DNA from: JALZKA01 sp963717635
Lineage (GTDB): Bacteria; Actinomycetota; Thermoleophilia; Solirubrobacterales; 70-9
Direction: 5' to 3'
NCBI GenBank assembly: GCA_963717635.1
Contig: OY970347.1
Span: forward strand, 1,240,001-1,304,000
Length of the DNA stretch: 64,000 nt
A program made the position numbers and the translations under genes. The notes under the pieces are model-generated. The model made no database searches. It was not told where the DNA came from and saw only the letters and a list, made by a program, of their open reading frames with translations. Shown here one piece after another: positions 1 to 8,449 of the stretch; within the stretch, counting starts at the first letter, position 1, and each line of letters begins with the position of its first letter.

Positions 1-383
1 AGACCGAGGCCCTGGCGGCAGAGCTCGCGGCCGGGTTGGAACCCGGCGACGTGATCCTGGTCGTGGGCGAGGTGGGGGCCGGGAAGACGACCTTTGTCCG
101 CGGAGCCTGTCGCGCGCTCGGGGTCACCGAACCGGTCGTCTCGCCGACATTCACGATCGGCCGCCGCTATCGCGGCCGGGTCCCGGTCTCGCACCTCGAC
201 CTCTATCGGCTCGACGACCCGGCGAGCGAGGATCCGGGCCTGCTCGACGACTATCTCACGGAGGACGCCGTCGCGTTCGTGGAATGGCCGGGCGCGGCAG
301 CCGCGGCGCTGGATCGCGTTGCCGCCCGCGTGACCATCGAACACGCGGGCGGCGATCACCGCCTGGTTTCCGTTGCGACCTAG
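1..383 (+). CDS. tsaE: TsaE, tRNA t6A biosynthesis ATPase (5' end cut by window)
   Basis: TsaE is the P-loop ATPase that works with TsaB and TsaD to make N6-threonylcarbamoyl-adenosine at tRNA position 37. The reading frame is open from base 3, and the residues before the first possible TTG start (base 36) continue the usual family N-terminus, so the true start lies to the left of the window. Visible motifs are the Walker A loop GEVGAGKTT, then SPTFTI and HLDLYRL, typical of the family. tsaB and tsaD follow on the same strand after a lipoprotein pair. Its TAG stop overlaps the stop of the opposing lipoprotein gene within the palindrome CTAG (380-383). Confidence 0.93.
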   Translation, partial: TEALAAELAAGLEPGDVILVVGEVGAGKTTFVRGACRALGVTEPVVSPTFTIGRRYRGRVPVSHLDLYRLDDPASEDPGLLDDYLTEDAVAFVEWPGAAAAALDRVAARVTIEHAGGDHRLVSVAT

Positions 384-724
384 TAGCCGGCGTCCTCGAG
401 CTGCTGCTGCGCGTCCTCGAGCGCCTTATCGGCTTCGTCCTGAGCTTCCTCGAGCGCCGCGTCGACGTCACCCTCGTCAATTGCGTTGTTGACATCGTCG
501 AGCGTCTCTTGGGCCTGGCCCTGAGCGTCGTCGACCGCCTCCTGGGCGTCCGCGGGCAGGTCCTCTTGGAGCTCGTCGACCTGCTTCTGAATCTGGTCAG
601 CCGCCTGCTGCGCATCATCGTCGTCACCGCAGCCTGCCCAGCCGATCCCGGCGGCCGCGAAGGCAAGCGACGTGACAACCGCGGCCCTTCGCCGGCCGAT
701 CATCCCGCTCTTTTTCGTCGTCAT
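380..724 (-). CDS. small lipoprotein with Gln/Asp/Ala-rich coiled coil
   Basis: 114 residues. I chose ATG 724 over the longer frame because GGAGAGGGAG lies just upstream and a twin-Arg-like RRR followed by a hydrophobic stretch starts there. The signal peptide ends in a lipobox-like WAGC followed by GDDDD, so the mature protein should be a lipid-anchored surface protein. The rest is acidic and Ala/Gln-rich with many QEAxDDAQ-like turns, predicted as helical coiled coil. No enzymatic domain is recognisable. It is convergent with tsaE, and the neighbouring gene at 888 encodes a second small AGCGDDDD lipoprotein. Function unknown. Confidence 0.8.
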   Translation of the reverse strand: MTTKKSGMIGRRRAAVVTSLAFAAAGIGWAGCGDDDDAQQAADQIQKQVDELQEDLPADAQEAVDDAQGQAQETLDDVNNAIDEGDVDAALEEAQDEADKALEDAQQQLEDAGY

Positions 725-887
725 CTTTGTCTCCCTCTCCGGAATTCCAGGATCAACTCGTGAAAATCCTAGTAAGACCCATGTGACCCTCGCGAAGTCG
801 CCGTCGCGTCCTGGGCGGGCATGTAGGCTCACGTCCGCGCTGGCATCGCCGGCGGGGATAGATATCGATCAAAGGGGAGTGACCTAC

Positions 888-1292
888 ATGGTCAAGCGAC
901 TATGGCCAGTACTGATCGCCTTGCTGGCGTGCGGCCTGATCGCCGCAGGCTGCGGCGATGATGACGACGACAGCGGCGACGATTCGGCGGCGACCACCGA
1001 GGAAGCCACCACCGAGGACTCGGGCACCGCGCCCGATACCGGAGACGCGGACGTCGACGCGGCGGTTCAGAGCGCGATCGACGCCTGCAAGCAGAGCGTG
1101 GGCGCGACCCCCGGCCTGGAGGCGGACACCGTCGCCGACCTCGAGGGTCTGTGTGATGAGGCGGCCAGCGGCGACGTCGAGGACGCCCAGGCGGCCGGCG
1201 TAGAGGTGTGCAAGGCGATTGCCGAGGACACCGTTCCCGAGGGCTCGGCCCGCGATACCGCGGTCTCAGCCTGCGAGTCGGCAGCTCCGTAA
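888..1292 (+). CDS. small lipoprotein, acidic
   Basis: 134 residues from ATG 888, which is preceded by GGGGAG with an 8-base spacer; the longer upstream frame has no such support. A hydrophobic signal sequence ends in lipobox IAAGC followed by an Asp run (GDDDDD), then a Thr/Glu-rich linker and a domain of roughly 75 residues with four cysteines (DACKQS, GLCDEA, EVCKAI, SACES) that could form disulfides outside the membrane. It shares the AGCGDDDD junction with the divergent lipoprotein at 380-724, but the mature parts are not obviously related. A strong hairpin follows the gene. Function unknown. Confidence 0.8.
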   Translation: MVKRLWPVLIALLACGLIAAGCGDDDDDSGDDSAATTEEATTEDSGTAPDTGDADVDAAVQSAIDACKQSVGATPGLEADTVADLEGLCDEAASGDVEDAQAAGVEVCKAIAEDTVPEGSARDTAVSACESAAP

Positions 1293-1315
1293 CCTCGTAA
1301 GCGAACTCGCGACGG

Positions 1316-1340
1316 GGGTCCGCCGCTTCGCGGCGGGCCC
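1316..1340. terminator. intrinsic-terminator-like hairpin
   Basis: An 11-bp stem with one T-G pair, GGGTCCGCCGC / GCGGCGGGCCC, closes a TTC loop 23 bases after the lipoprotein stop and before tsaB. There is no strong T tract, as is common in GC-rich actinobacteria, so termination is inferred from stem strength and position. Confidence 0.55.
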
Positions 1341-1380
1341 TCGTCCGTGTTCCGGGTCGGTGCGGCCGTAGGCTCTGGCC

Positions 1381-2115
1381 ATGGGCCAGATCGGACCGAA
1401 CGGCGGCACCCCCGAGGCGATCCTGGGCTTCGACACGTCAACCTCCGAGTTGACCGTCGCACTGACCCGCGGAGACGATCTGATTGCCGAGCGCGAAGCC
1501 GGCCCGGACGCTGACGGCCGGCCTCGTCATGCGACCGCGCTGTTGCCTGCCGTGGAGGCGGCCATCGCCGCGGGCGACGGCTGGGAGGGCGTCACCCGGA
1601 TCGCGGTCGGGGTGGGTCCGGGGACGTTCACCGGCCTGCGGATCGGCGTCAGCACCGCGCGGGCGCTCGCGCAGGCACGCGACGTGGGCCTGTCGGGGGT
1701 CTCGTCCCTGGCGGCGCTCGCCGTGGGGGCGGATGCGGATCTGGAGCCTGGTCGTCCGCGACTCGCGGTTCTGGACGCCAAGCGAGGCGAGGCGTTCGCC
1801 GCCCTCTATGACGCTGCGGGGTCCGAGCTGTGGCCCGCCTGGGTCGGGCCTCCCGACACGCTGGCCGACCGGGTCGCGGGGCTCGAAACCGAGCCGCTGG
1901 CCGTCGGGGAGGGCTCGGTACGATTTCGTGATCAGCTCGAGGCCGCCGGAGCGTTGGTCCCAGCGGCTGGCCACCCGGCGCACAGGCTGCGGGCGCGACA
2001 TATCTGTCGTCTCGCGGACGCGGCCTCTGACGGGCGGGACATCGAGCCGAACTACCTGAGACGACCTGACGCGGAGCTCTGGCGTGAGCGAGATCACGGA
2101 CCCAAGAACGGCTGA
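1381..2115 (+). CDS. tsaB: TsaB, t6A complex scaffold subunit
   Basis: 244 residues. TsaB is the non-catalytic ASKHA-fold partner of TsaD in the bacterial threonylcarbamoyl transfer complex. The family signature is clear: an N-terminal GFDTSTSELTVAL nucleotide-fold strand and GVGPGTFTGLRIGVSTARAL in the first domain, followed by a divergent C-terminal half. The length fits the family (about 220-240). It is first in a run tsaB-rimI-tsaD and its 3' end overlaps rimI by 32 bases in another frame, so the genes are probably co-translated. The start ATG at 1381 lacks an obvious Shine-Dalgarno sequence. Confidence 0.93.
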   Translation: MGQIGPNGGTPEAILGFDTSTSELTVALTRGDDLIAEREAGPDADGRPRHATALLPAVEAAIAAGDGWEGVTRIAVGVGPGTFTGLRIGVSTARALAQARDVGLSGVSSLAALAVGADADLEPGRPRLAVLDAKRGEAFAALYDAAGSELWPAWVGPPDTLADRVAGLETEPLAVGEGSVRFRDQLEAAGALVPAAGHPAHRLRARHICRLADAASDGRDIEPNYLRRPDAELWRERDHGPKNG

Positions 2116-2563
2116 ATCTCCAACTACCGCTTTGATCCGGAAGCTGGTCTACGGCGACCTGCCGAGGGTGCTGGCGATCGAGCGGCGGTCGTTCGATACG
2201 CCGTGGTCGCTCGCCATGTTCGTCCTCGAGCTGTCGAAGCCGTCCGGCGTGTGTCTGGCCTTCGCGGACGGTGACGAGCTTGCGGGTTACCTCGTCTGCT
2301 CGCGCTACGCGGACGTTTGGCACCTGATGAACGTTGCCGTCGACCCCAGCCGTCGCCGTGCCGGAATCGCGTCGGGCCTGATCCGGCGCCTGTTCGCCGA
2401 GGTCGGTTCCGGGGCGCGACTCACCCTGGAGGTGCGGACGTCGAATTCGGGGGCGATCGCCATGTACCAGGGCTTCGGCTTCCAGGCGGCGGGCCACCGG
2501 CACCGCTATTACCAGGACAACGGCGAGGACGCGCTCATCATGTGGCTCGACCCGGTGCCGTAA
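2084..2563 (+). CDS. rimI: RimI, N-alpha-acetyltransferase of ribosomal protein S18
   Basis: 159 residues, GTG start inside the end of tsaB. GNAT fold: the acetyl-CoA binding loop appears as VDPSRRRAGIASGL (R/QxxGxA pattern), followed by LEVRTSNSGAIAMYQGFGF, which is the family's beta-5/alpha-4 signature, and the tail RYYQDNGEDALIMWL typical of RimI. RimI acetylates the N-terminal Ala of S18; in many actinobacteria it sits between or is fused to tsaB and tsaD, as here. Substrate assignment rests on family and synteny. Confidence 0.9.
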   Translation: MSEITDPRTAESPTTALIRKLVYGDLPRVLAIERRSFDTPWSLAMFVLELSKPSGVCLAFADGDELAGYLVCSRYADVWHLMNVAVDPSRRRAGIASGLIRRLFAEVGSGARLTLEVRTSNSGAIAMYQGFGFQAAGHRHRYYQDNGEDALIMWLDPVP

Positions 2564-2577
2564 ACGGTGGTCGTGCG

Positions 2578-3561
2578 GTGATCCTTGCGGTCGAGACCTC
2601 CTGTGACGACACCTGCGCTGCAGTCGTTGACGGTGCGGAGATCCGCTCGAACGTGATCTCGTCCCAGGCGGCTGCTCACGCGCGGTTCGGCGGAGTCGTC
2701 CCCGAGGTCGCCTCGCGCCATCACCTCGAGCTGATCAACCCAGTCGTCGATGCGGCTCTCGCCGAGGCCGGCGCTGCTCTCCCGGCGCTCGACGCGGTCG
2801 CGGTAACCCGCGGGCCCGGCCTGATCGGCGCGCTGCTGATTGGGATCAGCTCGGCGAAGGGGCTGGCGGCCGCACACGGGCTGCCGATGGTCGGGGTTGA
2901 CCACCTCCACGGCCATGTCGCCGCAAACTTCCTCGAACCCGAGCCGTTGGACCCCCCATTTCTCTGCCTGATCGCAAGCGGTGGCCACACCCTGCTCGCC
3001 GGCGTTCACGATCGCGCAGGCTTCGAGACCCTGGGCCAGACCCTCGACGACGCCGCCGGCGAGGCGCTCGACAAGGCTGCGCGGTTGCTGGGCCTCGGAT
3101 ATCCCGGCGGACCGGCGATCCAGCGGCTTGCTGCGGAGGGGGACCCGGGAGCATTCGGGTTTCCGGTGGCGATGACGCGCGACCCTGGCCTGGACTTCAG
3201 CTTCAGCGGCCTCAAGACGGCGCTGCTCTACGCCGTCCGGGAGTTGGACGACGTCGAGCTCAGCGCTCGGCGCGCGGACCTGGCTGCGAGCTTTCAGGCG
3301 GCGGTGGTCGGACAGCTCGTCGCCAAGCTCGAACGAGCCCTCGACGCGGGACGCTGGCCCGCCGTGGCCCTCGGTGGGGGCGTGGCCGCCAACACACTGT
3401 TGCGCGAGCGTGTGCGGGCTCTCTGCGCCGCCCGCGCGCTGCCTCTGAAGCTGGTCGCGCCGGAGCTCTGCACCGACAACGCCGCAATGATCGCCGCGGC
3501 GGCGGCCCAGCTCGAGCCCACACCGCACCCGGGGTACCTGGGCTGGGACGCCTCCGTATGA
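2578..3561 (+). CDS. tsaD: TsaD, tRNA threonylcarbamoyladenosine transferase
   Basis: 327 residues from GTG 2578, where the protein begins MILAVETSCDDTCAAV, the family's conserved start; the longer frame beginning at 2317 only runs through rimI in another frame. Motifs: ETSCDDT, HLHGH (two metal-binding histidines), SGGHT, DDAAGEALDKAARLLGLGYPGG, and NAAMIA near the end. TsaD transfers the threonylcarbamoyl group to A37 of ANN-decoding tRNAs, in complex with TsaB and TsaE. Its stop overlaps the start of the next gene (ATGA). Confidence 0.96.
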   Translation: MILAVETSCDDTCAAVVDGAEIRSNVISSQAAAHARFGGVVPEVASRHHLELINPVVDAALAEAGAALPALDAVAVTRGPGLIGALLIGISSAKGLAAAHGLPMVGVDHLHGHVAANFLEPEPLDPPFLCLIASGGHTLLAGVHDRAGFETLGQTLDDAAGEALDKAARLLGLGYPGGPAIQRLAAEGDPGAFGFPVAMTRDPGLDFSFSGLKTALLYAVRELDDVELSARRADLAASFQAAVVGQLVAKLERALDAGRWPAVALGGGVAANTLLRERVRALCAARALPLKLVAPELCTDNAAMIAAAAAQLEPTPHPGYLGWDASV

Positions 3562-3809
3562 GGCGTCTGCTGCTCTATTCGCGACCGGATTGCCATCTGT
3601 GCGATGAGGCGCGGGAGCTGGTGGAGCCGCTCGTGGGCGAAGCGGGTGACATCGTGCTTGAGGAGATCGACATCGGCGCCGATGACCTGCTCCTTAAGCG
3701 GTTCCTGGAGCGGATCCCGGTGCTCGAGCTCGACGGGCGGATCATCGGCGAGCTGGAGCCCGACCCGTCCGCGCTGCGAGCGGCCCTGCTACATACTTCT
3801 CCGCGATGA
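3558..3809 (+). CDS. glutaredoxin-like protein (DUF836 type)
   Basis: 83 residues, a single thioredoxin-fold domain beginning LLLYSRPDCHLCDEA with a CHLC redox motif at about residues 12-15, and a cis-Pro strand RIPVLELDG. This is the small NrdH/DUF836-type glutaredoxin. It is translationally coupled at both ends: ATGA overlap with tsaD upstream and ATGA overlap with rex downstream. Coupling to the NADH sensor Rex suggests a redox role, but the physiological partner is unknown. Confidence 0.82.
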   Translation: MRRLLLYSRPDCHLCDEARELVEPLVGEAGDIVLEEIDIGADDLLLKRFLERIPVLELDGRIIGELEPDPSALRAALLHTSPR

Positions 3810-4477
3810 ACGAGGGGATCCAAGGCGCCGCTGACGCCGAAGATGTGGGCGCTCTCGACGGCGAGCGGCTCTCGTTGGGCGTTGCGGCGCGTCTCTCTCG
3901 CTATCTCCAGGTGCTCACCCAGGCGCGCAAGATGGGCAAGGAGACGATCTCGTCGCAGGAGCTCGCGGAGTACACCCACATCAACTCCACGCAGATTCGC
4001 CGTGACCTGTCGGGCTTCGGGAAGTTCGGTAAGCGCGGGGTCGGCTACCGGGTCGATTCGCTGGTCTCGGAGATTCGCAAGATCCTGCGGACCGCGGGCC
4101 AGCACAACATCGCGCTGTTCGGCGCCGGCAACCTGGGCCAAGCGATTGCGAGCTCGGACATCTTCGCGGACCATGGGTTCCAGATCGTCGCGGTCTTCGA
4201 CGTCGACCGGGAGCGCGTTGGCAGCGATGTCGGCGGCGTCCCGGTGCGCGATTTCGCCGAGCTGGAGTCGGTCGTGGAGGACCAGGAGGTCGTTGTCGGC
4301 GTCCTGGCGGTGCCCGCGTCGGCCGCGCAAGAAGTTGCCGACCGACTCGTCGAAGCCGGGGTCAAGATCATCTTCAACTACTCGGAGCAGCTCCTGCAGG
4401 TCCCGCCCGAGGTCACCGTGCACACCTCGAGCCCAGCGGTCGACCTGCTCTACGCGCTCTACTTTTACTTGGCCTGA
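3806..4477 (+). CDS. rex: Rex, redox-sensing transcriptional repressor
   Basis: 223 residues. The N-terminal winged helix (about residues 20-85) carries RLSRYLQVL and HINSTQIRRDLSGFGKFGKRGVGY, the family DNA-binding signature. The Rossmann domain carries LFGAGNLGQAI (GxGxxG NAD-binding loop) and FDVDRERVG. A swapped C-terminal helix (VDLLYALYFYL) should hold the dimer. Rex represses respiratory and fermentative genes and releases DNA when NADH rises. I saw no clear TTGTGA...TCACAA operator within the window. Coupled to the upstream glutaredoxin-like gene. Confidence 0.95.
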   Translation: MNEGIQGAADAEDVGALDGERLSLGVAARLSRYLQVLTQARKMGKETISSQELAEYTHINSTQIRRDLSGFGKFGKRGVGYRVDSLVSEIRKILRTAGQHNIALFGAGNLGQAIASSDIFADHGFQIVAVFDVDRERVGSDVGGVPVRDFAELESVVEDQEVVVGVLAVPASAAQEVADRLVEAGVKIIFNYSEQLLQVPPEVTVHTSSPAVDLLYALYFYLA

Positions 4478-4479
4478 CC

Positions 4480-5646
4480 GTGGGCGAGGACGCGACCCTC
4501 GACCTCGACGCGGTCCGTGAGCGCTTTGCGGCGTCCAACGACTTCACCGTCGGGCTCGAGGAGGAGTTCGCGATCGTGGATCCGGAGAGCCTCGAGCTCG
4601 TCCATCGGTTCGAGGAGCTGTACGCGGCCTGCCAGGAGGACGAGCTGCTGGCGGCTTCCGCCGCGGGCGAGCTGATCGATACGGAGATCGAGATCCGCTC
4701 CGGCCGCGGCGACGACTTCGGCCATGCGGTTTCAATGCAGCGCGAGCACCGAACTCGCCTGTTCGCGCTGGCCGACCGCCTCGATCTCGGCCTCGCGGCG
4801 ATGGGGACGCACCCGTGGGCCAACTACCTGGATCAGCGGATCATCGAGACCGTCCATTACGGGCGGCTGCGAGACGAATTGCGCTGGGTGGCACAGCGCA
4901 ACAACACCTGGAGCATGCACGTGCACCTCGGCGTCCGCGATGCCGATCGCGCGCTCGCGGTGTGCGATCACCTGCGGGAGCTGCTGCCGCCGCTCCTGGC
5001 GCTGTCGGCCAACTCCCCGTTTCTCGACGGCCACGACACCGGCCTGCATTCGATCCGCACCGAGATCTTCACGCGCACCTTCCCGCGCTGCGGGGTGCAC
5101 GAGCCGTTCTTAAGCTGGGAGCGTTACGCGAGGTTCATTGAGCGGTTGACCGCGACCGGGACGATCGTCGAAGCCACGCAGCTCTGGTGGAGTGTTCGGC
5201 CGCACCATTCCTTCGGCACCGTCGAGCTGCGGATCTGCGATGCGCAGACGCGCGGCGAAGAGTCGTTTGCGCTGGCGGGCCTGGTCGCCGGCTGTATCGC
5301 GCAGGCTGCCCTCGACCGCGACGAGGGCTGCCTGCCTGAGCCGCTCGGCGGCAGGGAGATCGAGGAGAACATGTGGCGCGCGATCCGGCATGGCATGGAC
5401 GGCGAGATGATCGACTGGCGCGGCGACGGCGGACTAATTTCCACGCGGGCCGTCATCGAGCGGCTGGTCGCGTGGACCGCGCCCGCGCGCGAGCTGATTG
5501 GCGCGGAGCTCGAGCCGGTTGCGCCGAACGGGGCCCAGCGCGCCCGCGAGGCGGCGGCCGCCGGCGCTTCGCTGGCTGACGTATACCGCGACGCGATCGC
5601 CGAGACGCGGGCCACGTACGCGCCTGAAACGGCCCCGGCCGGGTAG
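4480..5646 (+). CDS. YbdK-type carboxylate-amine ligase / glutamate-cysteine ligase 2 family
   Basis: 388 residues, GTG start two bases after the rex stop. Begins with the GCS2 signature FTVGLEEEFAIVDP and contains TEIEIRSG, NNTWSMHVHLGV (metal/substrate site), HSIRTEIF and GTVELRICDAQT, all typical of the YbdK family. Family members form gamma-glutamyl amides such as gamma-glutamylcysteine with ATP; the amine acceptor here is not determinable, and in actinobacteria homologues have been linked to gamma-glutamylcysteine made for ergothioneine. No other ergothioneine genes are in the window. Co-transcription with rex is likely. Confidence 0.85.
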   Translation: MGEDATLDLDAVRERFAASNDFTVGLEEEFAIVDPESLELVHRFEELYAACQEDELLAASAAGELIDTEIEIRSGRGDDFGHAVSMQREHRTRLFALADRLDLGLAAMGTHPWANYLDQRIIETVHYGRLRDELRWVAQRNNTWSMHVHLGVRDADRALAVCDHLRELLPPLLALSANSPFLDGHDTGLHSIRTEIFTRTFPRCGVHEPFLSWERYARFIERLTATGTIVEATQLWWSVRPHHSFGTVELRICDAQTRGEESFALAGLVAGCIAQAALDRDEGCLPEPLGGREIEENMWRAIRHGMDGEMIDWRGDGGLISTRAVIERLVAWTAPARELIGAELEPVAPNGAQRAREAAAAGASLADVYRDAIAETRATYAPETAPAG

Positions 5647-5656
5647 TTTCCTGCTG

Positions 5657-6091
5657 GTGGAGGGGACACCGACACCCGGAACAGGCGAGCAGCAGCCCAC
5701 CGAGGAGGAGCTGCGGGCTCAGATCGAGGAGCAGCTCCGGCAGGTGCGGGTCCAGGACCTGCTGGTCGAGAGCGCAGCTTCGATCGTCAACCTGACTGCG
5801 AGGCGAATCGCGAAGCCGGATGAGCAGGACCTCGAGCAAGCACGCGTTGGAATCGAAGCCGTTCGCGCGCTGGTCGAGCTGATCGACGGCGAGGTTGAGG
5901 GCCAGATCCGCGGGGCGCTCTCCGAGCTGCAGCTGCTCTATGCGCGTGCGACCAAGGGCGAACCGCTCGACGGTCCACCCGAGCAGGCGCCGGGTGGGGC
6001 CGGGGAGCCGCCGCAGGCCTCCGAGCGGCCACCGGACTCCACGCCGCGGACGGAGCCGCCGCCCAAGCTCTGGACCCCGGGCCGCGATTGA
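5657..6091 (+). CDS. DUF1844 family protein
   Basis: 144 residues from GTG 5657. The longer frame from 5498 is simply the ligase gene read out of frame. The core, EELRAQIEEQLRQVRVQDLLVESAASIVNLTARRIA, is a helical domain matching DUF1844, and ends near residue 95 (ELQLLYARATKG). After it comes a disordered Pro/Glu/Gly-rich tail. No catalytic residues are recognised; the protein should be cytoplasmic. It lies 10 bases after the ligase and probably ends that operon. Function unknown for the family. Confidence 0.75.
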   Translation: MEGTPTPGTGEQQPTEEELRAQIEEQLRQVRVQDLLVESAASIVNLTARRIAKPDEQDLEQARVGIEAVRALVELIDGEVEGQIRGALSELQLLYARATKGEPLDGPPEQAPGGAGEPPQASERPPDSTPRTEPPPKLWTPGRD

Positions 6092-6192
6092 ATCGATTGC
6101 GATTGAGTAGACTGCGCGCCGCTTCCTGGCCGTCCGCGTGCGGGCGGCCTTCTCACGCATCCCCCCGATAAAGCGAACCGGAGGACCTCCAG

Positions 6193-8256
6193 TTGACCGA
6201 CTTTCTGACCGACTACGGCGTCGTGATCGCGCTCGTCTGCGCGGGCGCCGCCGTGATCTACGGCGCGATCATCACCCAGCGGCTGCTTCGTCTTTCGCCG
6301 GGCAACGAGCGCATGCAGGAGATTTCGGGCGCCGTCCAGGAGGGCGCCAAGGCCTATCTCAGCCGCCAGTACCTGATCATCGCGGTGGTCGCGGTGCCGC
6401 TGGCGATCGTGATCACCCTGATCCAGGACGTGACCACGGGCATCGGGTTCGTGATCGGCGGCGTGCTCTCCGGCGCGGCCGGCTTCATCGGCATGAACCT
6501 CTCGGTTCGCGCCAACGCCCGCGTCGCCGAAGCGGCGCGCGGCGGCGTTCCGCCCGCGCTTGACGTCGCCTTCAAGGGCGGCTCGGTCACCGGTTTGCTG
6601 GTCGTCGGCCTGGCGCTGCTCGGGGTCGCCGGTTACTTCGGCATCCTCGTGCTCGGCGACAAGACCGACAAGGAGGCCGTGGACGCGCTGATCGGCCTCG
6701 GGTTCGGCGGCTCGCTGATCTCGGTCTTCGCCCGTTTGGGCGGTGGCATCTTCACCAAGGCCGCCGACGTCGGCGCCGACCTGGTGGGCAAGGTCGAGGC
6801 CGGGATCCCGGAGGACGACCCCCGCAACCCCGCAGTGATCGCGGACAACGTCGGCGACAACGTGGGCGACTGCGCGGGCATGGCGGCGGACCTCTTCGAG
6901 ACTTACGCGGTGACCTCGGTCGCGGTGATGCTGCTCGGCGTACTCACCTTCCCGGAGTTCTCGCGCGAGGTCGCGCTCTACCCGCTGGTCATCGGCGGCG
7001 TCGCGATCATCGCCTCGATCATCGGCGCGCTCTCGGTCAGGACCAAGACCGACAAGGTGGAGGGTGCGCTTTATCGCGGGTTGATCGTCTCAGGCGTCAT
7101 TTCCGCCGCGGCCTTCTACCCGATCACCGAATGGCTGATGGACGAGCCGCTGCGGCTTGGCTTCGCTGAGGCGGGCGCCGCCGCGGTCAGCGTCGGCGAC
7201 CTCTGGCTCTGCGCCTTGATTGGCATCGCCGTCACCGCGCTTCTGTTCGTGATCACGGACTACTACACGTCAACCCGCTTCCGCCCGGTGCGGACGATCA
7301 GCCAGGCGTCGGTCACCGGTCACGCGACGAACATCATCCAGGGGCTCGCGCAGGGCTTCCAGGCCACCGCGGCGCCGGCGCTCGTCTTGGCGCTCGCGAT
7401 CCTCGGCGCCAACGAGCTGGCCGGCATCTACGGCATCGGCATCGCGGTAATGGCCCAGCTCTCGCTGACCGGCCTGATCGTCGCCCTCGATGCTTTCGGT
7501 CCGATCACCGACAACGCCGGCGGGATCGCCGAGATGGCGGAGCTGCCCGAGGAAGTGCGCAACGTCACCGATCCGCTCGACGCGGTCGGCAACACCACCA
7601 AGGCTGTGACCAAGGGCTACGCGATCGGTTCCGCCGTGCTCGCCGCCCTGGTGCTGTTCAAGGCGTTCGAGATCGAGCTCGGCGAGGAGGGAGGCGAGGG
7701 CTTTGTCTTCTCGATCTCCGATCCGTCCGTCCTGATCGGCCTGCTGATCGGCGGCATGATGGTCTACCTGTTCGCAGCATTCGCGATCGAGGCCGTCGGC
7801 CGCGCCGGCGGCGAGGTCGTCGAGCAGGTCCGCAAGCAGTTCCGCGAGCGGCCGGGGATCATGGAGGGCACCGAGAAGCCCGACTACGCGGACACGGTCT
7901 CGATCGTGACCGCTGCGGCGCAGCGCGAAATGATCCTGCCCTCGCTGATCCCGATCGTGGTTCCGGTGGTCGTCGGCATCATCAGCGTCGAGGCCCTCGG
8001 CGGCCTCCTGATCGGCGTGATCGTCGTCGGCCTGTTCATGGCCCTGGCGATGACCGCCGGCGGCGGAGCCTGGGACAACGCCAAGAAGCTGATCGAGGAC
8101 GGTGCCTTCGGCGGCAAGGGCTCCGAGGCCCATGCCGCGTCGGTCACCGGTGACACCGTCGGCGATCCCTACAAGGACACCGCCGGCCCGGCGATCAACC
8201 CGATGATCAAGGTCGCCAACATCGTCGCGATCCTGATCATCCCGATCATCACCTAG
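6193..8256 (+). CDS. hppA: membrane-bound proton-translocating pyrophosphatase
   Basis: 687 residues, TTG start with GGAGG nine bases upstream (6180-6184). About 16 membrane segments. The substrate site is visible as DVGADLVGKVE followed by EDDPRNPAVIADNVGDNVGDCAGMA, and again near the end as GDTVGDPYKDTAGPAINP. The segment GNTTKAVTKGYAIGSA carries Lys where K+-dependent enzymes carry Ala and Thr where they have Gly/Ala, which from family knowledge marks the K+-independent H+-pumping type. It couples PPi hydrolysis to proton export. Monocistronic by layout, followed by a tandem palindromic repeat. Confidence 0.96.
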   Translation: MTDFLTDYGVVIALVCAGAAVIYGAIITQRLLRLSPGNERMQEISGAVQEGAKAYLSRQYLIIAVVAVPLAIVITLIQDVTTGIGFVIGGVLSGAAGFIGMNLSVRANARVAEAARGGVPPALDVAFKGGSVTGLLVVGLALLGVAGYFGILVLGDKTDKEAVDALIGLGFGGSLISVFARLGGGIFTKAADVGADLVGKVEAGIPEDDPRNPAVIADNVGDNVGDCAGMAADLFETYAVTSVAVMLLGVLTFPEFSREVALYPLVIGGVAIIASIIGALSVRTKTDKVEGALYRGLIVSGVISAAAFYPITEWLMDEPLRLGFAEAGAAAVSVGDLWLCALIGIAVTALLFVITDYYTSTRFRPVRTISQASVTGHATNIIQGLAQGFQATAAPALVLALAILGANELAGIYGIGIAVMAQLSLTGLIVALDAFGPITDNAGGIAEMAELPEEVRNVTDPLDAVGNTTKAVTKGYAIGSAVLAALVLFKAFEIELGEEGGEGFVFSISDPSVLIGLLIGGMMVYLFAAFAIEAVGRAGGEVVEQVRKQFRERPGIMEGTEKPDYADTVSIVTAAAQREMILPSLIPIVVPVVVGIISVEALGGLLIGVIVVGLFMALAMTAGGGAWDNAKKLIEDGAFGGKGSEAHAASVTGDTVGDPYKDTAGPAINPMIKVANIVAILIIPIIT

Positions 8257-8302
8257 CCAGCCCCGGCGCACGGCATCCTCAGCACACCCAGCGGCAGCGA
8301 CC

Positions 8303-8411
8303 CTCCGTTCGCGATCGAGCATCCCCGGGATGTCGGATGTCGAACGGAGCGAGCGGCTGGCGCTCCGTTCGCGATCGAGCATCCCCGGGATGTCGGATGT
8401 CGAACGGAGCG
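8303..8411. repeat. tandem pair of 49-bp palindromic units, 60-bp period
   Basis: Two identical 49-bp units (8303-8351 and 8363-8411) separated by 11 bases. Each unit is bounded by a perfect 9-bp inverted repeat CTCCGTTCG / CGAACGGAG and has an inner inverted repeat ATCCC / GGGAT around a single C. Each copy can therefore fold as a nested hairpin. They lie between hppA and the oxidase gene and may act as a transcription terminator, a REP-like element or a protein target. Seen directly; function inferred. Confidence 0.85.
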
Positions 8412-8449
8412 GGGGAGGGGCGCTGCGGCGGCGGTAGGGTCGCGGGTTG

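Noticed and set aside
2317..2577. Longer TsaD starting at 2317
   Set aside because: The added residues are rimI read out of frame; the family start MILAVETSCDDT is at 2578.
3700..3810. Rex operator near rex
   Set aside because: No TTGTGA-type inverted repeat was found upstream; rex is inside a coupled operon.
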